Shown here one piece after another: positions 36,425 through 45,637 of a stretch of 64,000 nucleotides of DNA. The stretch spans positions 186,001 through 250,000 of the forward strand of contig NZ_VOLR01000003.1 in the NCBI RefSeq assembly GCF_007954355.1. The letters are read 5' to 3'. The stretch comes from Colwellia hornerae. GTDB lineage: Bacteria > Pseudomonadota > Gammaproteobacteria > Enterobacterales > Alteromonadaceae. The position numbers and the translations under genes were made by a program. The notes under the pieces were generated by a model. The model had not been told where the DNA came from. It was given only the letters and a program-made list of their open reading frames with translations, and did no database searches. Position 1 is the first letter of the stretch; the number at the start of each line of letters is the position of its first letter.

Positions 36425-37015
36425 ATGAAAACTAAATTTATAATATCCAGCATCACAAGCTTTATCTTCGCGTGTAGTTGTTTAGTTAATGTTGCCTCGG
36501 CATCGTTAATTACTATTGATTTTGAAAGTTTCCCTGAACGTAATTTTAGTCAAGGTAGTGAAAACGGCTTTAATATAAGTGCTATGGGGGTCGATACAAA
36601 GATTGTAAACCAAGGATTAAATACTGGGAATACCGCTTTTTCTGATGGCGGCTCACTAGTACCATCAACTTGGTATTTCTCAACTAACGGCTTATTTACG
36701 TTTGAACAGCTTGATATTGGCTCATTCTATAATCAGGGTGACTATGTCATTGTTACAGGTTGGCTAGGTAATGTCTTTCAAGCAGAGGACAATTACAAAA
36801 CGACTACCTCAAAATGGAATAAACAATTATCAACAGAAGAAGCAATGAACTTAAAGGGGATCATGGTTGATAAAATTAGCATCTCGATGTTAAGTACCAG
36901 TCGTCTTTTCGGCATAATGGATAATGTCGTGATGAATAGAGTGCCAGAGCCGACCAGTTTAGCTATTTTTGCTTTAGGTATAATAGGATTAGCAGCACGA
37001 CGCCTTAAGTCATAA
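36425..37015 (+). CDS. PEP-CTERM surface or secreted protein
   Basis: A 196-residue exported protein. It has a signal peptide (SITSFIFACSCLVNVASAS) and ends in a PEP-CTERM sorting signal: the VPEP motif (residues 173-176), a hydrophobic helix (TSLAIFALGIIGLA) and a basic tail (ARRLKS). Such proteins are cleaved by an exosortase (EpsH family) and delivered to the surface or matrix. The passenger region is small and beta-rich (DFESFPERNFSQGSENG onward) and I cannot name it further. No exosortase gene is in the window. Terminators lie on both sides, so it is a single-gene unit. Confidence 0.85.
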   Translation: MKTKFIISSITSFIFACSCLVNVASASLITIDFESFPERNFSQGSENGFNISAMGVDTKIVNQGLNTGNTAFSDGGSLVPSTWYFSTNGLFTFEQLDIGSFYNQGDYVIVTGWLGNVFQAEDNYKTTTSKWNKQLSTEEAMNLKGIMVDKISISMLSTSRLFGIMDNVVMNRVPEPTSLAIFALGIIGLAARRLKS

Positions 37016-37125
37016 ACGTATTGATTGTTTGAAATTGATTTAGATAAAAAGTTAATGTTCAAGTATCTGATGTCGAGGGAGAATAATGTTAACGAGTTTA
37101 AATACCTTACATCATCATTAAGAAT

Positions 37126-37156
37126 AACAGCCTAATTATTAGCTAATTAGGCTGTT
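37126..37156. terminator. bidirectional terminator between PEP-CTERM gene and envelope operon
   Basis: A 13-bp perfect stem, AACAGCCTAATTA with TAATTAGGCTGTT, has a 5-base loop. On the plus strand a run of eight T includes and follows the end of the stem. It lies between two convergent genes and could serve both. Confidence 0.9.
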
Positions 37157-37168
37157 TTTTTTACAAAA

Positions 37169-37750
37169 TTAGCCTTGAGCGTTTAATTTTTGTAACTCGA
37201 CCTCAAGTTCCTCAGATGCCTTTTTTGCTCTAAACTCCTCATAAAGAGCCGCTTTAGAGGTGGGGTCAATATTATTCCCTGACTTACTGACTAGTTTTTC
37301 AAATAACAAATCACTTTTAGCCTCAGACAATGTCACTAAAGTACACAATTGTTTTTTACCATCTATTTTTGCAAACTCTACTTTGTCCGCTTTAGTATTC
37401 ACAAGCGTTTGCTGTGAAATTTGCTTAGATACTTGCTCAAATGTGCCACCAGTATTTTGCTTACCATCTGTTTCTAGCTTGCGCTGATACATTTTATCAA
37501 GAACACTGACTTTGAGATTAATTTGTTGTGATATTTCCGCACGTCCCATCGCTAAGCTTTGAGCTTTATCAATTGATAAGTTGCCCGACCATGGCACACA
37601 AGATGCCGCAGCTAAGGCATTATCGACATTAGGATTTAAGACCCAAGCTGGCACAGAATCTGTTGATTCTAGCATAATAGACGTTGACTCATTGGTACTA
37701 CTACAAGCGCCTATTAATAAGCAAATGGCCACTATTGATGTTTTTTTCAT
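37169..37750 (-). CDS. LPP20-like lipoprotein
   Basis: A 193-residue lipoprotein. The lipobox is LIGACSS (cysteine at residue 16) after a short signal sequence (KKTSIVAICLLIG). The mature part (VPAWVLNPNVDNALAAASCVPW, MGRAEISQQINLKVSVLD) has the LPP20 family pattern: a P-x-W segment, a short beta unit and a helix rich in A, E and Q. Such proteins are outer-membrane or periplasmic. It is the last gene of the eight-gene operon and overlaps the transglycosylase gene by 4 bases. Confidence 0.8.
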   Translation of the reverse strand: MKKTSIVAICLLIGACSSTNESTSIMLESTDSVPAWVLNPNVDNALAAASCVPWSGNLSIDKAQSLAMGRAEISQQINLKVSVLDKMYQRKLETDGKQNTGGTFEQVSKQISQQTLVNTKADKVEFAKIDGKKQLCTLVTLSEAKSDLLFEKLVSKSGNNIDPTSKAALYEEFRAKKASEELEVELQKLNAQG

Positions 37751-38895
37751 ATTGATTCCTTGGCAAGTAAATTGTTGTAATAAGAAGTTCTTTTAAGTAC
37801 TTTTTTTAAATAGTTAACCGTTTCTTGATGTGGCAAATTATCAATTAAATTAAAATATAATTGTTGTGATGATTGTTGATTAGCTGATTGAGTTGCTCTT
37901 TTCAACGAGGTGGTATTACTAAGTGCTTTTGCTACATTACCCGGCCCGGTGTTGTAACCAGCAATTGCCATGTAGAGTCTGTTTTTATTGTCTTTTACCC
38001 CTTTAAAATAGCGAGACATCAGTAAATGAAGGTAGACACTGCCAGCTTCAATATTTTGTTCGGCGCTATATAAATATTCAGGTCGCAGTAGCGTTGTTTT
38101 TCCATTTAAAAACTCAGTAACATCTTTACCTGCACTCCCAGGCACAATTTGCATTAAGCCAAAAGCGGGGACGTGTGAGCGAGCGAGAGGATTAAAACTC
38201 GACTCTGTGTGGATAATAGCAAGGATCAATGAGGCTGGTATTTTCCATTTTATAGCCTGCTGTTGTGCTAATGGATAATAACGTTGAGCATTATCATTAA
38301 GTAAGCTTGGTTTTAATGGAATAGTGATGGTGGTTATATCTTGATCACTTTTACTCGAAATTGTGCCCAATTCACCAATATATTTTTTAGCTAATAAGGG
38401 AGGAGACTTTTTGGCGATAGCTAATTTCTTATTATCTTTAGTTAATTTTTTATTAACCGATTGCACGATCGGATCTCGGGCTAATGTATCAGATAGTGAT
38501 ATATTAGTGAGATTTGAGATGGTTTTATTCGCTAATACAGTGATCTGTTGCGACGTTAAAGATTGACGAACTTCGACTGTTATAGCACCTGAATCAAAAT
38601 TAACCGTGGTACGTTGGTTTAAGTCATCAGAATAATCGACCCATTGTTTTTTTCCTGGTAATAATGGCTTGTGCCATTTTTTTGAAATTTTTTCTCGATA
38701 CTCATCTTCAGCTGATTTCCATACTTCAACAAATTGCGCGAATTCTTTGTCTATTGTTTTTTTATAATCAGAAAAATCTTGCTCTTGCTTTGCTAAGTAT
38801 CGCTTAAATTCTAATGACGCTTCGTTATCGCGGGCAAAAGATAACTGCGGTAGTAAACTAAAAATAGCTAGCCAAATCGTCAGCTGTTTGTTCAT
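37747..38895 (-). CDS. periplasmic lytic transglycosylase (MltC-like)
   Basis: A 382-residue protein with a signal peptide (LTIWLAIFSLLPQLSFA). The C-terminal half is an SLT goose-lysozyme-like domain. The catalytic glutamate is in LAIIHTESSFNP, and the family motifs AFGLMQIVPGSAG and AIAGYNTGPGNVAKAL are present. The N-terminal 180 residues look like the DUF3393 region found before SLT in MltC. Unlike MltC it has no lipobox, so it may be soluble. It cleaves glycan strands of peptidoglycan, perhaps to open space for an envelope-spanning structure. Its start lies 38 bases inside the upstream gene, with AGGAAT 8 bases before the ATG. Confidence 0.88.
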   Translation of the reverse strand: MNKQLTIWLAIFSLLPQLSFARDNEASLEFKRYLAKQEQDFSDYKKTIDKEFAQFVEVWKSAEDEYREKISKKWHKPLLPGKKQWVDYSDDLNQRTTVNFDSGAITVEVRQSLTSQQITVLANKTISNLTNISLSDTLARDPIVQSVNKKLTKDNKKLAIAKKSPPLLAKKYIGELGTISSKSDQDITTITIPLKPSLLNDNAQRYYPLAQQQAIKWKIPASLILAIIHTESSFNPLARSHVPAFGLMQIVPGSAGKDVTEFLNGKTTLLRPEYLYSAEQNIEAGSVYLHLLMSRYFKGVKDNKNRLYMAIAGYNTGPGNVAKALSNTTSLKRATQSANQQSSQQLYFNLIDNLPHQETVNYLKKVLKRTSYYNNLLAKESI

Positions 38896-39571
38896 CTTTT
38901 AATTCCTTTTGCATATTTACTTTACGTTGTAGTTGATAGCAGGTCTTACTATCACAATTTGCCAGCATATCGATTGCCGGTTGATAATTGCCCTGCTCAA
39001 GCCAAAAGCTTGCAAGTGCGGCTTTGCTTGCATTTAACAATAAATTTATATCATTAGCTTGTTGCTCGAAAATTTCTTTTCCTTTTTTACCACCGGTTTG
39101 GCTCGCTATTAATATGATAGAGTCATTTCTAGTGGCCAAGTTCGCCATTGAAAGCTGTAATAAAGGTTTTAAAAATTTAGTCTCACCTTGCTCTAGAGCC
39201 CACCAAGCGTTGATCAGTGCTAACATTGCCTTATTCAAGTCAGGCTTAGTTTCTGTTACCAGACCACTACAGCTTAAGCCTCCCTCAATTCTTTTTTCTT
39301 GGTAATTACTTAAATGACTCGTGGCGTAATTAATTTTATCGGGTAACGTTAAGTTTAATTGTTTAGCTAATTGCTGCTGTTTTTCAACCCTCAGAGGATA
39401 TGATAAAGCCCTATGACAGGCTTTCTTCCACAGCCGAAAAGGCAGCTCGGTGTTTAATGGAAATACTTGAGCACTCTCGGCTTGATTTACCACTTTAAAA
39501 GAGGGAGTGTGGTGAACAGTTGCGGCGGAAGTCGCCACAACTGATACCGACAGCATTGCTGCAAAGAGCAT
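38858..39571 (-). CDS. exported protein of unknown function, envelope operon
   Basis: A 237-residue protein with a signal peptide (LFAAMLSVSVVATSAATV). No family is recognised. It is helical and rich in leucine, with repeated NALLxxSKAAL-like helices (NDINLLLNASKAALASFWLEQGNYQPAIDML) that look like TPR or Sel1 units near the C-terminus, and cysteine pairs that could form disulfides (ANCDSKTCYQL). Its ATG overlaps the stop of the gene upstream by one base and its end overlaps the transglycosylase gene by 38 bases. It probably works with the transglycosylase. Confidence 0.65.
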   Translation of the reverse strand: MLFAAMLSVSVVATSAATVHHTPSFKVVNQAESAQVFPLNTELPFRLWKKACHRALSYPLRVEKQQQLAKQLNLTLPDKINYATSHLSNYQEKRIEGGLSCSGLVTETKPDLNKAMLALINAWWALEQGETKFLKPLLQLSMANLATRNDSIILIASQTGGKKGKEIFEQQANDINLLLNASKAALASFWLEQGNYQPAIDMLANCDSKTCYQLQRKVNMQKELKDEQTADDLASYF

Positions 39572-40851
39572 TATAAATCGCCTGATTTACTTACCTGGCC
39601 AGACGCTGCTTTGGTATTTTTACCCTTTTCATTAAGGCCACCATTAGCATTGATTTTGTGAGTTGACTTAACTCGGTTTCTACTCGTTGCATTCATTTCT
39701 TTATTTGCCTCACGAGCGGTTTTTTCTAGGCTAGGTGCGTAAATTGCCACAGTGTATTGCCAATTACCGTCAGTAGAAACAAAACTTTTGGTTGAAACAC
39801 CAGGAGGAAGTGTTCCTGCTGTTAGCGTTTTATAATCATCTGTTGTTTTAAGTTGGTTAATAAATGTTGATTGCTCTTCATCAAGGACGGATACTTGTGA
39901 TGGGTCTAACGTTTCAGGGTCGTAATCAAATTGAGTGTTTTTATCTATTTGCTTTTCATCAAAGCTGCCATCCCAATAAACTTGCTCTCCTTTTAAAGTA
40001 CCTAGCAACGCTGCACGAGCACGCGTCTCAGATTGGCGTTTTGCAACCGTTTTAAGCTTCCTGGCAACTGACTTATTTTTGTTACTTCTGACAATGGCAG
40101 AGCCAAAACCCATAACATAATTTTCATTAGTTTCAGGATTAGTTAAAACCTTGGCACCTACTGGCGGTAAAATACCACTTTTTAGATCACTGATAATATG
40201 CTTGAAAATTTCATTTGGTGCTGTAGTTACTGCAACAGCTCCTGCTTGATGTCTAATTTGAGCACGCGTTTTTGGCGTAGAAATTAAGCTAACACGTACC
40301 AAATTCTCTTCAATATTATCGTCTACATCAAAAGTAACATAGCCAGCTAAAGAGCCAGAAACACTTTCAACACAAGCTTCTTGCTGAGCGTCCGCAGTGT
40401 TCGCCATACTTTCATTACCACTGTCAATAACGTCCATACTTACTGAAACCATATTAGAACAAGCTAGAGAAACGCCTTTCATATTGGCAACAAACTGTTT
40501 TTTGGCAATTAAAAAGGCTTTGTTATAAGCACCACGTTTTGAAAGTAAGCTGGCATTATTATTATTAAAAGTTTGGTAACTTGCACTTCCCACTGAAAGA
40601 ATGCCCATCCCAGAGCCGACTTTAATCATTTTTATGCCATCTTCTTCCTCTTCGATCAATGCCTGATACGCGACGGCAACCGCAGCGACGTCATCAGTGC
40701 CAACCACTACATCGCCTTTCACCGTTACCGTATCCGCATTTGGAATACTTTGTCCCGGTTTTGCTGGAATAAGGTCTGTTAAATCAAAATCATCGCTAGC
40801 TAAAGTGGGTAGAGATAAAGCTAATGCCAAAGTAAGTATTGTAAATTTCAT
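39571..40851 (-). CDS. exported protein of unknown function, envelope operon
   Basis: A 426-residue protein with a signal peptide (FTILTLALALSLPTLAS). The family is not recognised. It has a conserved-looking core (RGAYNKAFLIAKKQFVANMKG, then SVSGSLAGYVTFDVDD, VRVSLISTPKTRAQIRHQAG, YVMGFGSAIVRS), a pattern of an oligomerising helix followed by beta segments reminiscent of the LPP20/FlgT-type domain, repeated twice in the chain. It has no lipobox. It starts 9 bases after the FlgT-like gene and is translationally linked to the next gene. Confidence 0.65.
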   Translation of the reverse strand: MKFTILTLALALSLPTLASDDFDLTDLIPAKPGQSIPNADTVTVKGDVVVGTDDVAAVAVAYQALIEEEEDGIKMIKVGSGMGILSVGSASYQTFNNNNASLLSKRGAYNKAFLIAKKQFVANMKGVSLACSNMVSVSMDVIDSGNESMANTADAQQEACVESVSGSLAGYVTFDVDDNIEENLVRVSLISTPKTRAQIRHQAGAVAVTTAPNEIFKHIISDLKSGILPPVGAKVLTNPETNENYVMGFGSAIVRSNKNKSVARKLKTVAKRQSETRARAALLGTLKGEQVYWDGSFDEKQIDKNTQFDYDPETLDPSQVSVLDEEQSTFINQLKTTDDYKTLTAGTLPPGVSTKSFVSTDGNWQYTVAIYAPSLEKTAREANKEMNATSRNRVKSTHKINANGGLNEKGKNTKAASGQVSKSGDL

Positions 40852-40860
40852 AATATTCCT

Positions 40861-42228
40861 TTAATTAAATAATATTGTTTGGTCATCTATGACCTGTCCA
40901 TTTGGAAATGATGGTGTGCTAATAGCCGCTAAAGAATTTTGCAGTATTAAAGCTAATTCTCTGGTGTCTCCTGGGTAACGAAGACTAGCAACTAAGTATT
41001 TATTTTTCGTGAAAATCGCAACATCCTTTACCCCACCTATGGTGGAAATAACCGCGTGTAATTTTTCTGGCTGAGAGAGATAGCTTGAACGAATTTTTAT
41101 TTCACGAACCAAACCACCTTGACTTACGACGTTGATGAAGGCTTTACTCATTGCCTGTTGCAGAGTTTTCAACTGTTCAGGCATTTCAAAAGTCACTCGG
41201 GTTAAATCATCTAAGAGATGTTCTGAGTCGGGTAAAGCAACCAAACTTGGATCATTATCCCATTTACCATAAAGATTATTTGCTAAATCGCGCACCTCAA
41301 TGGTTAATGACAAACGTTTACTGTTAGCAGGGCCTCGTAACTTATGTTTAGCAATAACCTGTAAACTAGCGCCAGAGCCTGTTTCAATGCCTTGCTCTGA
41401 AAGCCAAGTTTTTAAAATAGGTTCAAAGTTATCGTCGGCAATTACCTTAACTCTTGGCGAACCGATTTGATCAAGAAAATCATTTGATTGCGCGATCAAT
41501 GGTGACTTTTCAACGACTACCTGTAAGGTCACTTGCAAGCCATCTTTTGAAAGTTTCTTTGATGCTAAAGGTTGCCATGACTTAACCAGACCGGCGCTTC
41601 GGCTAGACATTTGCTGACTCATTAAATCTCTTAATGCATTATGTTCCTCATTGTTACTAATTTGCATAATGGTTTGAGATGATTGAACTGAGTTTTGGCT
41701 AAGGTAGATGCCAACTACACGAGAAATAGCTCTGCGCAGCGCATCTTGTTCAGCACGTTGTCGAGCAGAGTCGCCTGCCTTAGACCAACCTTCACCAATA
41801 ACGGTTACCGTGACAGTTGAACTATCATCTTGCCACTCTAATGAGTCGGGAGTATTTGAACTACTCAGCGATTTTTTTACGTTAACAGCTACTACTAAGC
41901 AGGTATCACTACCTTGTAAATATGGCTGGCCAATAGTAAATTGCATTCTGCCACTATTCAGACCTTCGAGTATGGTGTCGCGTGAGTTGCTATACACTTG
42001 TGCAAGGCTTGACTCAAAACTTTCACTGTCATCACCAAACTCAAGTGTTTTATTGCCTTTAATAAATCGGCTAAGTTCAGCTGCCGCAGAATTTTGAGCT
42101 TGTGTTATCGCGGCTTGTCCTCGCCCATATGCACAAGCAGAGGTGCTAATATCACCGTTATCTAAAACCATAACGTCACCATAACTGGCAAAGCTAAGTA
42201 ACAGAGATGATAGAATTAGTTTTCTCAC
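40861..42228 (-). CDS. FlgT-like exported protein, envelope operon
   Basis: A 455-residue protein with a signal peptide (RKLILSSLLLSFASYG), starting at a GTG that overlaps the TGA of the gene before it by 4 bases. Two repeats of a Q-rich helix plus beta core are visible: YGRGQAAITQAQNSAAAELS at about 32-51 and GEGWSKAGDSARQRAEQDAL at about 150-169, with ISRVVGIYLSQNSV. This helix-strand motif resembles the N-terminal domain of FlgT, a flagellar outer-ring protein of Vibrio, and of LPP20 proteins. No flagellar gene is nearby. It may form part of an outer-membrane ring or assembly. Function inferred. Confidence 0.6.
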   Translation of the reverse strand: MRKLILSSLLLSFASYGDVMVLDNGDISTSACAYGRGQAAITQAQNSAAAELSRFIKGNKTLEFGDDSESFESSLAQVYSNSRDTILEGLNSGRMQFTIGQPYLQGSDTCLVVAVNVKKSLSSSNTPDSLEWQDDSSTVTVTVIGEGWSKAGDSARQRAEQDALRRAISRVVGIYLSQNSVQSSQTIMQISNNEEHNALRDLMSQQMSSRSAGLVKSWQPLASKKLSKDGLQVTLQVVVEKSPLIAQSNDFLDQIGSPRVKVIADDNFEPILKTWLSEQGIETGSGASLQVIAKHKLRGPANSKRLSLTIEVRDLANNLYGKWDNDPSLVALPDSEHLLDDLTRVTFEMPEQLKTLQQAMSKAFINVVSQGGLVREIKIRSSYLSQPEKLHAVISTIGGVKDVAIFTKNKYLVASLRYPGDTRELALILQNSLAAISTPSFPNGQVIDDQTILFN

Positions 42229-43355
42229 GTTCTATTCTCAAGAAAGTTTGCTGGAGTACCAACAGATACAGCAAAAATTTTCACACCATTACCTGGTCTG
42301 AAAATACCAGACCCAGCTTGTTTTTTAATTGAATCAGCTAATTTACTATTTTTCCATTTAACAATCTTACCACTAGCGCTTTGCTTTGATGGCGTTACAG
42401 TTGCAACACCAATCGGTTCAACAAAACCTGCTTCATATTGAAACACAATCATAGTTTCATCAACTAACACGCCTGCATTTTGGCCACGGTCTAAGCTAAG
42501 TCGGTCGCCTTTTATCCCTAACACTTGAGCTGTTGCTGGCATTTCACTTAACATTCGGGTTAAAAAAATATCAAAACCACGGCTTGCCATATCGGACATC
42601 ATTGCCTGTACTACTTGGGGGTCAGCAAAGTTAAAACCGCTATAATAGCGACCACTAACAATAACCACATTTAACTCATCTTTACTTTTAACAACATCAG
42701 CTGATTTAACCCGAATTTTACCAATATTTGGATGTGACATTTTCTCTTTAGTGAAGGGGTCAATTACCGCTGCAGTCATTTCAAGGGTATAATCCATAAC
42801 ACCTGAAGATTGAGCATAAAAAGTGTCAACTGTCTTAGTCGTATCAATTTTTACGACAAAATCAGGTGCTAAAATTCTTTGACTAGCCGCTCGTTTTGCA
42901 TAAGCCGACGCGCCTTGCTCAGCTAAATATGTTTCTTGCTCTTGTCCTATTACTTGGTCGTCACGGGTAATAATTCTAAAACGACTTAATCCAGCTAATT
43001 GATTTTCAAGCATTTGTACTAACTTTAGATTGTTAACCTCCTTTAAATGCTCTACACCTTTCCCTTGCCCTGCAACATCATTGTTATCAAAATAAATTCT
43101 TACAATGGGTTTTTTTAATGGACAGCCATCACTTTCTTTTTGAATATCAAAAGTGCATCGCTCCAATCCTTGAGTATCAAAATAGGCAGGCACGGTAATA
43201 TCATCATCAGCGAAATCATAAGCACTTTTGGCAATACTGGCATTTGATGCTTTATTTTTGACTGTTACTTTGTTGGTTTGATTACTTGGTCCTGTGCTTT
43301 GACAGCCGACAATTAATGTTGTGACTATGGCACTAACTAGGATCTTTTTTAACAT
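42225..43355 (-). CDS. CsgG/LpoB-like lipoprotein, envelope operon
   Basis: I chose the ATG at 43355, giving 376 residues with a lipoprotein signal (LVSAIVTTLIVGCQSTG, lipobox cysteine at residue 18). A longer frame reading from 43424 would overlap the previous gene by 68 bases and hide the signal. TAA-C-ATG spacing to the previous gene supports 43355. The fold pattern LVQMLENQLAGLSRFRIITRDD and APDFVVKIDTTKTV looks like the CsgG/LpoB family, whose members form secretion rings or activate penicillin-binding proteins. A later SH3-like part has LGIKGDRLSLDRGQNAGV. The assignment is tentative. Confidence 0.65.
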   Translation of the reverse strand: MLKKILVSAIVTTLIVGCQSTGPSNQTNKVTVKNKASNASIAKSAYDFADDDITVPAYFDTQGLERCTFDIQKESDGCPLKKPIVRIYFDNNDVAGQGKGVEHLKEVNNLKLVQMLENQLAGLSRFRIITRDDQVIGQEQETYLAEQGASAYAKRAASQRILAPDFVVKIDTTKTVDTFYAQSSGVMDYTLEMTAAVIDPFTKEKMSHPNIGKIRVKSADVVKSKDELNVVIVSGRYYSGFNFADPQVVQAMMSDMASRGFDIFLTRMLSEMPATAQVLGIKGDRLSLDRGQNAGVLVDETMIVFQYEAGFVEPIGVATVTPSKQSASGKIVKWKNSKLADSIKKQAGSGIFRPGNGVKIFAVSVGTPANFLENRT

Positions 43356-43356
43356 G

Positions 43357-44316
43357 TTATAGGTATTCCTTTGTACTCTGTTGGCCACTTTTGCTGAACA
43401 AAACCTGACCTTTTGAGGATTCAATTAATTGTGCAATAGCTTCAATTGCTCGCTGTTTTGCTATGTTAGGTGAAGAGGCACGATGTTGATTTTTAAGCCT
43501 ATTGGTAAATAAAACACGATAAGGAGGTTCGCTTTCGAGTAGCTCTACAGAAAGCACAACCTCAACGACGTACTCATTACCGTCTCTTGCTGACTTGCTT
43601 TTAATCGAGGGTTGTAACCAATAAACTGTACCCGCGCCACCCGTTAAACTTAAGTTGATACTCGTATTTATAACGCCAAGTTCGATAGGGGCTTGTACTT
43701 CAATGATCGCTTTATTTTTTAATGCTGAAATTAATTGCTGCCATTGTTTAAACTTCTGCCAGATACCAGACGAGAGGGTTTTTTCTTCATTTATTGAACT
43801 GAGTAAAATAAGGTTGTTTTCAACGCTTGATTGTTGAGCTAATTGTCTTACAGCCCACACCCGCTGTTGCCATAAAGGTTGTAGGTGCAATTGAGAAGAT
43901 GTAGTGATATTGTCAAAAAACGTGCTAACCCGAGAAGCTAAGTTATTATAAAACTGCTGCTTAGATAGTTTAATTAACAATGCTGTTTGATTATTTTTAA
44001 ATGTTTTTTCAGCTATCGAAACTAAATTTAATGGAATAGACTCGGTGGTCAATTTAATTTGCTGCGACAATGTGTAGCTATTTCTATTGTCTTTCTTTTG
44101 AATAGAAACAATCGATTGTGAACTAACATTTGCTTGGAGTTGCTGGCTTAAATCGTCAAAAGCAAACTTTTTTGCCATTACTTCATTTTCAGCAATACCT
44201 ACACCGCAAAAATATTCTTCACTACAGTTAGATTGATAGACCCAACTCGGCCAGACTGCTGCCTTAGCCGAAATTGAGAATATTACTAGTAGCAGTAATA
44301 AATTAACCGCGCGCAT
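43357..44316 (-). CDS. LPP20-domain exported protein, envelope operon
   Basis: The ATG at 44316 gives 319 residues with a signal peptide (NLLLLLVIFSISAKA). A longer frame from 44352 would overlap the previous gene by 50 bases instead of 14. The beginning of the mature part (WPSWVYQSNCSEEYFCGVGIAENEV) plus KKFAFDDLSQQLQANVSSQS is the LPP20 family pattern: W-P-x-W, G-V-G then a helix. A second beta-rich domain follows. The two cysteines could pair. It has no lipobox. Confidence 0.7.
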   Translation of the reverse strand: MRAVNLLLLLVIFSISAKAAVWPSWVYQSNCSEEYFCGVGIAENEVMAKKFAFDDLSQQLQANVSSQSIVSIQKKDNRNSYTLSQQIKLTTESIPLNLVSIAEKTFKNNQTALLIKLSKQQFYNNLASRVSTFFDNITTSSQLHLQPLWQQRVWAVRQLAQQSSVENNLILLSSINEEKTLSSGIWQKFKQWQQLISALKNKAIIEVQAPIELGVINTSINLSLTGGAGTVYWLQPSIKSKSARDGNEYVVEVVLSVELLESEPPYRVLFTNRLKNQHRASSPNIAKQRAIEAIAQLIESSKGQVLFSKSGQQSTKEYL

Positions 44317-44995
44317 CCAACTGCTCTTGTAGTTTATTAAGGCTATCAGCAACTTCTTGATCGGCTTGAATCAAACCATTAATTTCATTAAGCAATGAAA
44401 TTTGATCTTTAGCCCGAATAACTGCAGTGGCAACAGTTAGCTCTTCGTCATCATCATCATCTTTAAAATAACCCATAGTGGCATTGATAGCAGCAGCTTG
44501 TGCTATTTGAGTACCGTATTGGGTAACTAAATAACCCAATTGAACACTTTGCTTAACGAGTTCAATAGTCAATTGAGAATTTTCTTCTGAAATCGTTTCA
44601 GTAGCCGAAGTGTAGGCGGCTAATTTATTGCCGATTTTGTCTTCATCAGTTTTAGTGCCAAGATCAAATATTTTAGCTTCAGCTAATAGCTCCTCATCAG
44701 TTTTACCTTCATTTGCAGCTAGAAAACTGGTGACATCGCGATGTTGTTTGACAACTTCACGATATTGCACTGAAACATTTCTTTGCTGTTTTACGAAAGC
44801 TGATAAGCCATTTAAAAACTCATCAATACCAGGAGACACTTGGACAACTTCATAACCAACAGTATCAATCTCAGCAATAATACGCTCGACTTCGACATCG
44901 CGATCTACGTTGGCTTTTTGTTCATTAGATAAGCTGCTACAACCAGCAATAAGAGACAGGGCTATTACAGCCGCAGTAAGACTTTTTCTTAACAT
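44303..44995 (-). CDS. coiled-coil lipoprotein, first gene of envelope operon
   Basis: The start at ATG 44995 has GGAG 6 bases upstream. The ATG at 45007 contains that ribosome binding site and is unlikely. The product has 230 residues with a lipobox (SLIAGCSSL, cysteine at residue 19). The rest is highly helical, with coiled-coil-like heptads (QYREVVKQHRDVTSFL) and an acidic cluster (KDDDDDEELTVA, about residues 175-186). No family is recognised. It could be a stalk or spacer in the periplasm. It begins the eight-gene unit ending at 37169. Confidence 0.7.
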   Translation of the reverse strand: MLRKSLTAAVIALSLIAGCSSLSNEQKANVDRDVEVERIIAEIDTVGYEVVQVSPGIDEFLNGLSAFVKQQRNVSVQYREVVKQHRDVTSFLAANEGKTDEELLAEAKIFDLGTKTDEDKIGNKLAAYTSATETISEENSQLTIELVKQSVQLGYLVTQYGTQIAQAAAINATMGYFKDDDDDEELTVATAVIRAKDQISLLNEINGLIQADQEVADSLNKLQEQLDARG

Positions 44996-45007
44996 TTGAA
45001 ACTCCAT

Positions 45008-45637
45008 TTAATTAACAAATTATGACAAGGGGGGGCCATCAACATAACTAGTCTTTGAGCATTCCTTGCTTCTTTCAAAACACATAATACATAATTATTT
45101 ATTTTAATCAATGGATTATCTGGGCGAAATTCGACATGATTTATTTCACAGGTCAATGAGTATTATTATTTTAAAAAATATTTTCTCTAAGTATCGCTTT
45201 TATTTAGGCTCGTTTTTGGGGGAAGGATTCACTTTAAAATTTCGATGGGGCTGTGAGTTAATACGTCTATTAAGCTGGCTTTAAAGCCAATAGATTAAAT
45301 AGATAGCAGGCTGATTCGAGCATTTTTAGCAGACTAACCAAGCTGAATTTATCGGGGGAAATCTAGTTGTAATTTTGCTCGCCGAGAGTTGACTTTCTTT
45401 AACTATAAATTAATGACTTTGCATACTTGTTGTGTAAAAAAGTCCTTAATTTGACTACTTATAATTTTCGCAATATGTTCAACATAGTCTATTCACATCA
45501 TTAGCCGTTTTTTGTAAAAATTGGGTATTAAGCATTTATTTTTGTTAATACCCAAACTAGATTTAACTCAAAAATCATTTATTACAGTGGTTGTGATAAA
45601 TTTGTGCTGAACATAAAACGGTATTCTATGCTCAATC
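45008..45637. other. intergenic region upstream of the envelope operon
   Basis: No gene is supported in these 630 bases. It should contain the envelope operon promoter, but I cannot name one. Visible items are a run of seven G at 45029-45035 close to the operon start and the fadD terminator at 45521-45555. Confidence 0.5.
45521..45555 (-). terminator. terminator downstream of the acyl-CoA ligase gene
   Basis: A 10-bp perfect stem, TTGGGTATTA with TAATACCCAA, has a 15-base loop. On the minus strand it is followed by TTTTTAC. It lies about 80 bases past the acyl-CoA ligase stop. Confidence 0.8.

Noticed and set aside
41708-42097. Plus-strand frame of 129 codons inside the FlgT-like gene
   Set aside because: It is antisense to a gene with good signal peptide and coupled start; no family resemblance.
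45029-45035. Run of seven G just upstream of the envelope operon
   Set aside because: Could be a phase-variable tract, but a run of seven is short and it is not inside a coding region; no further evidence.
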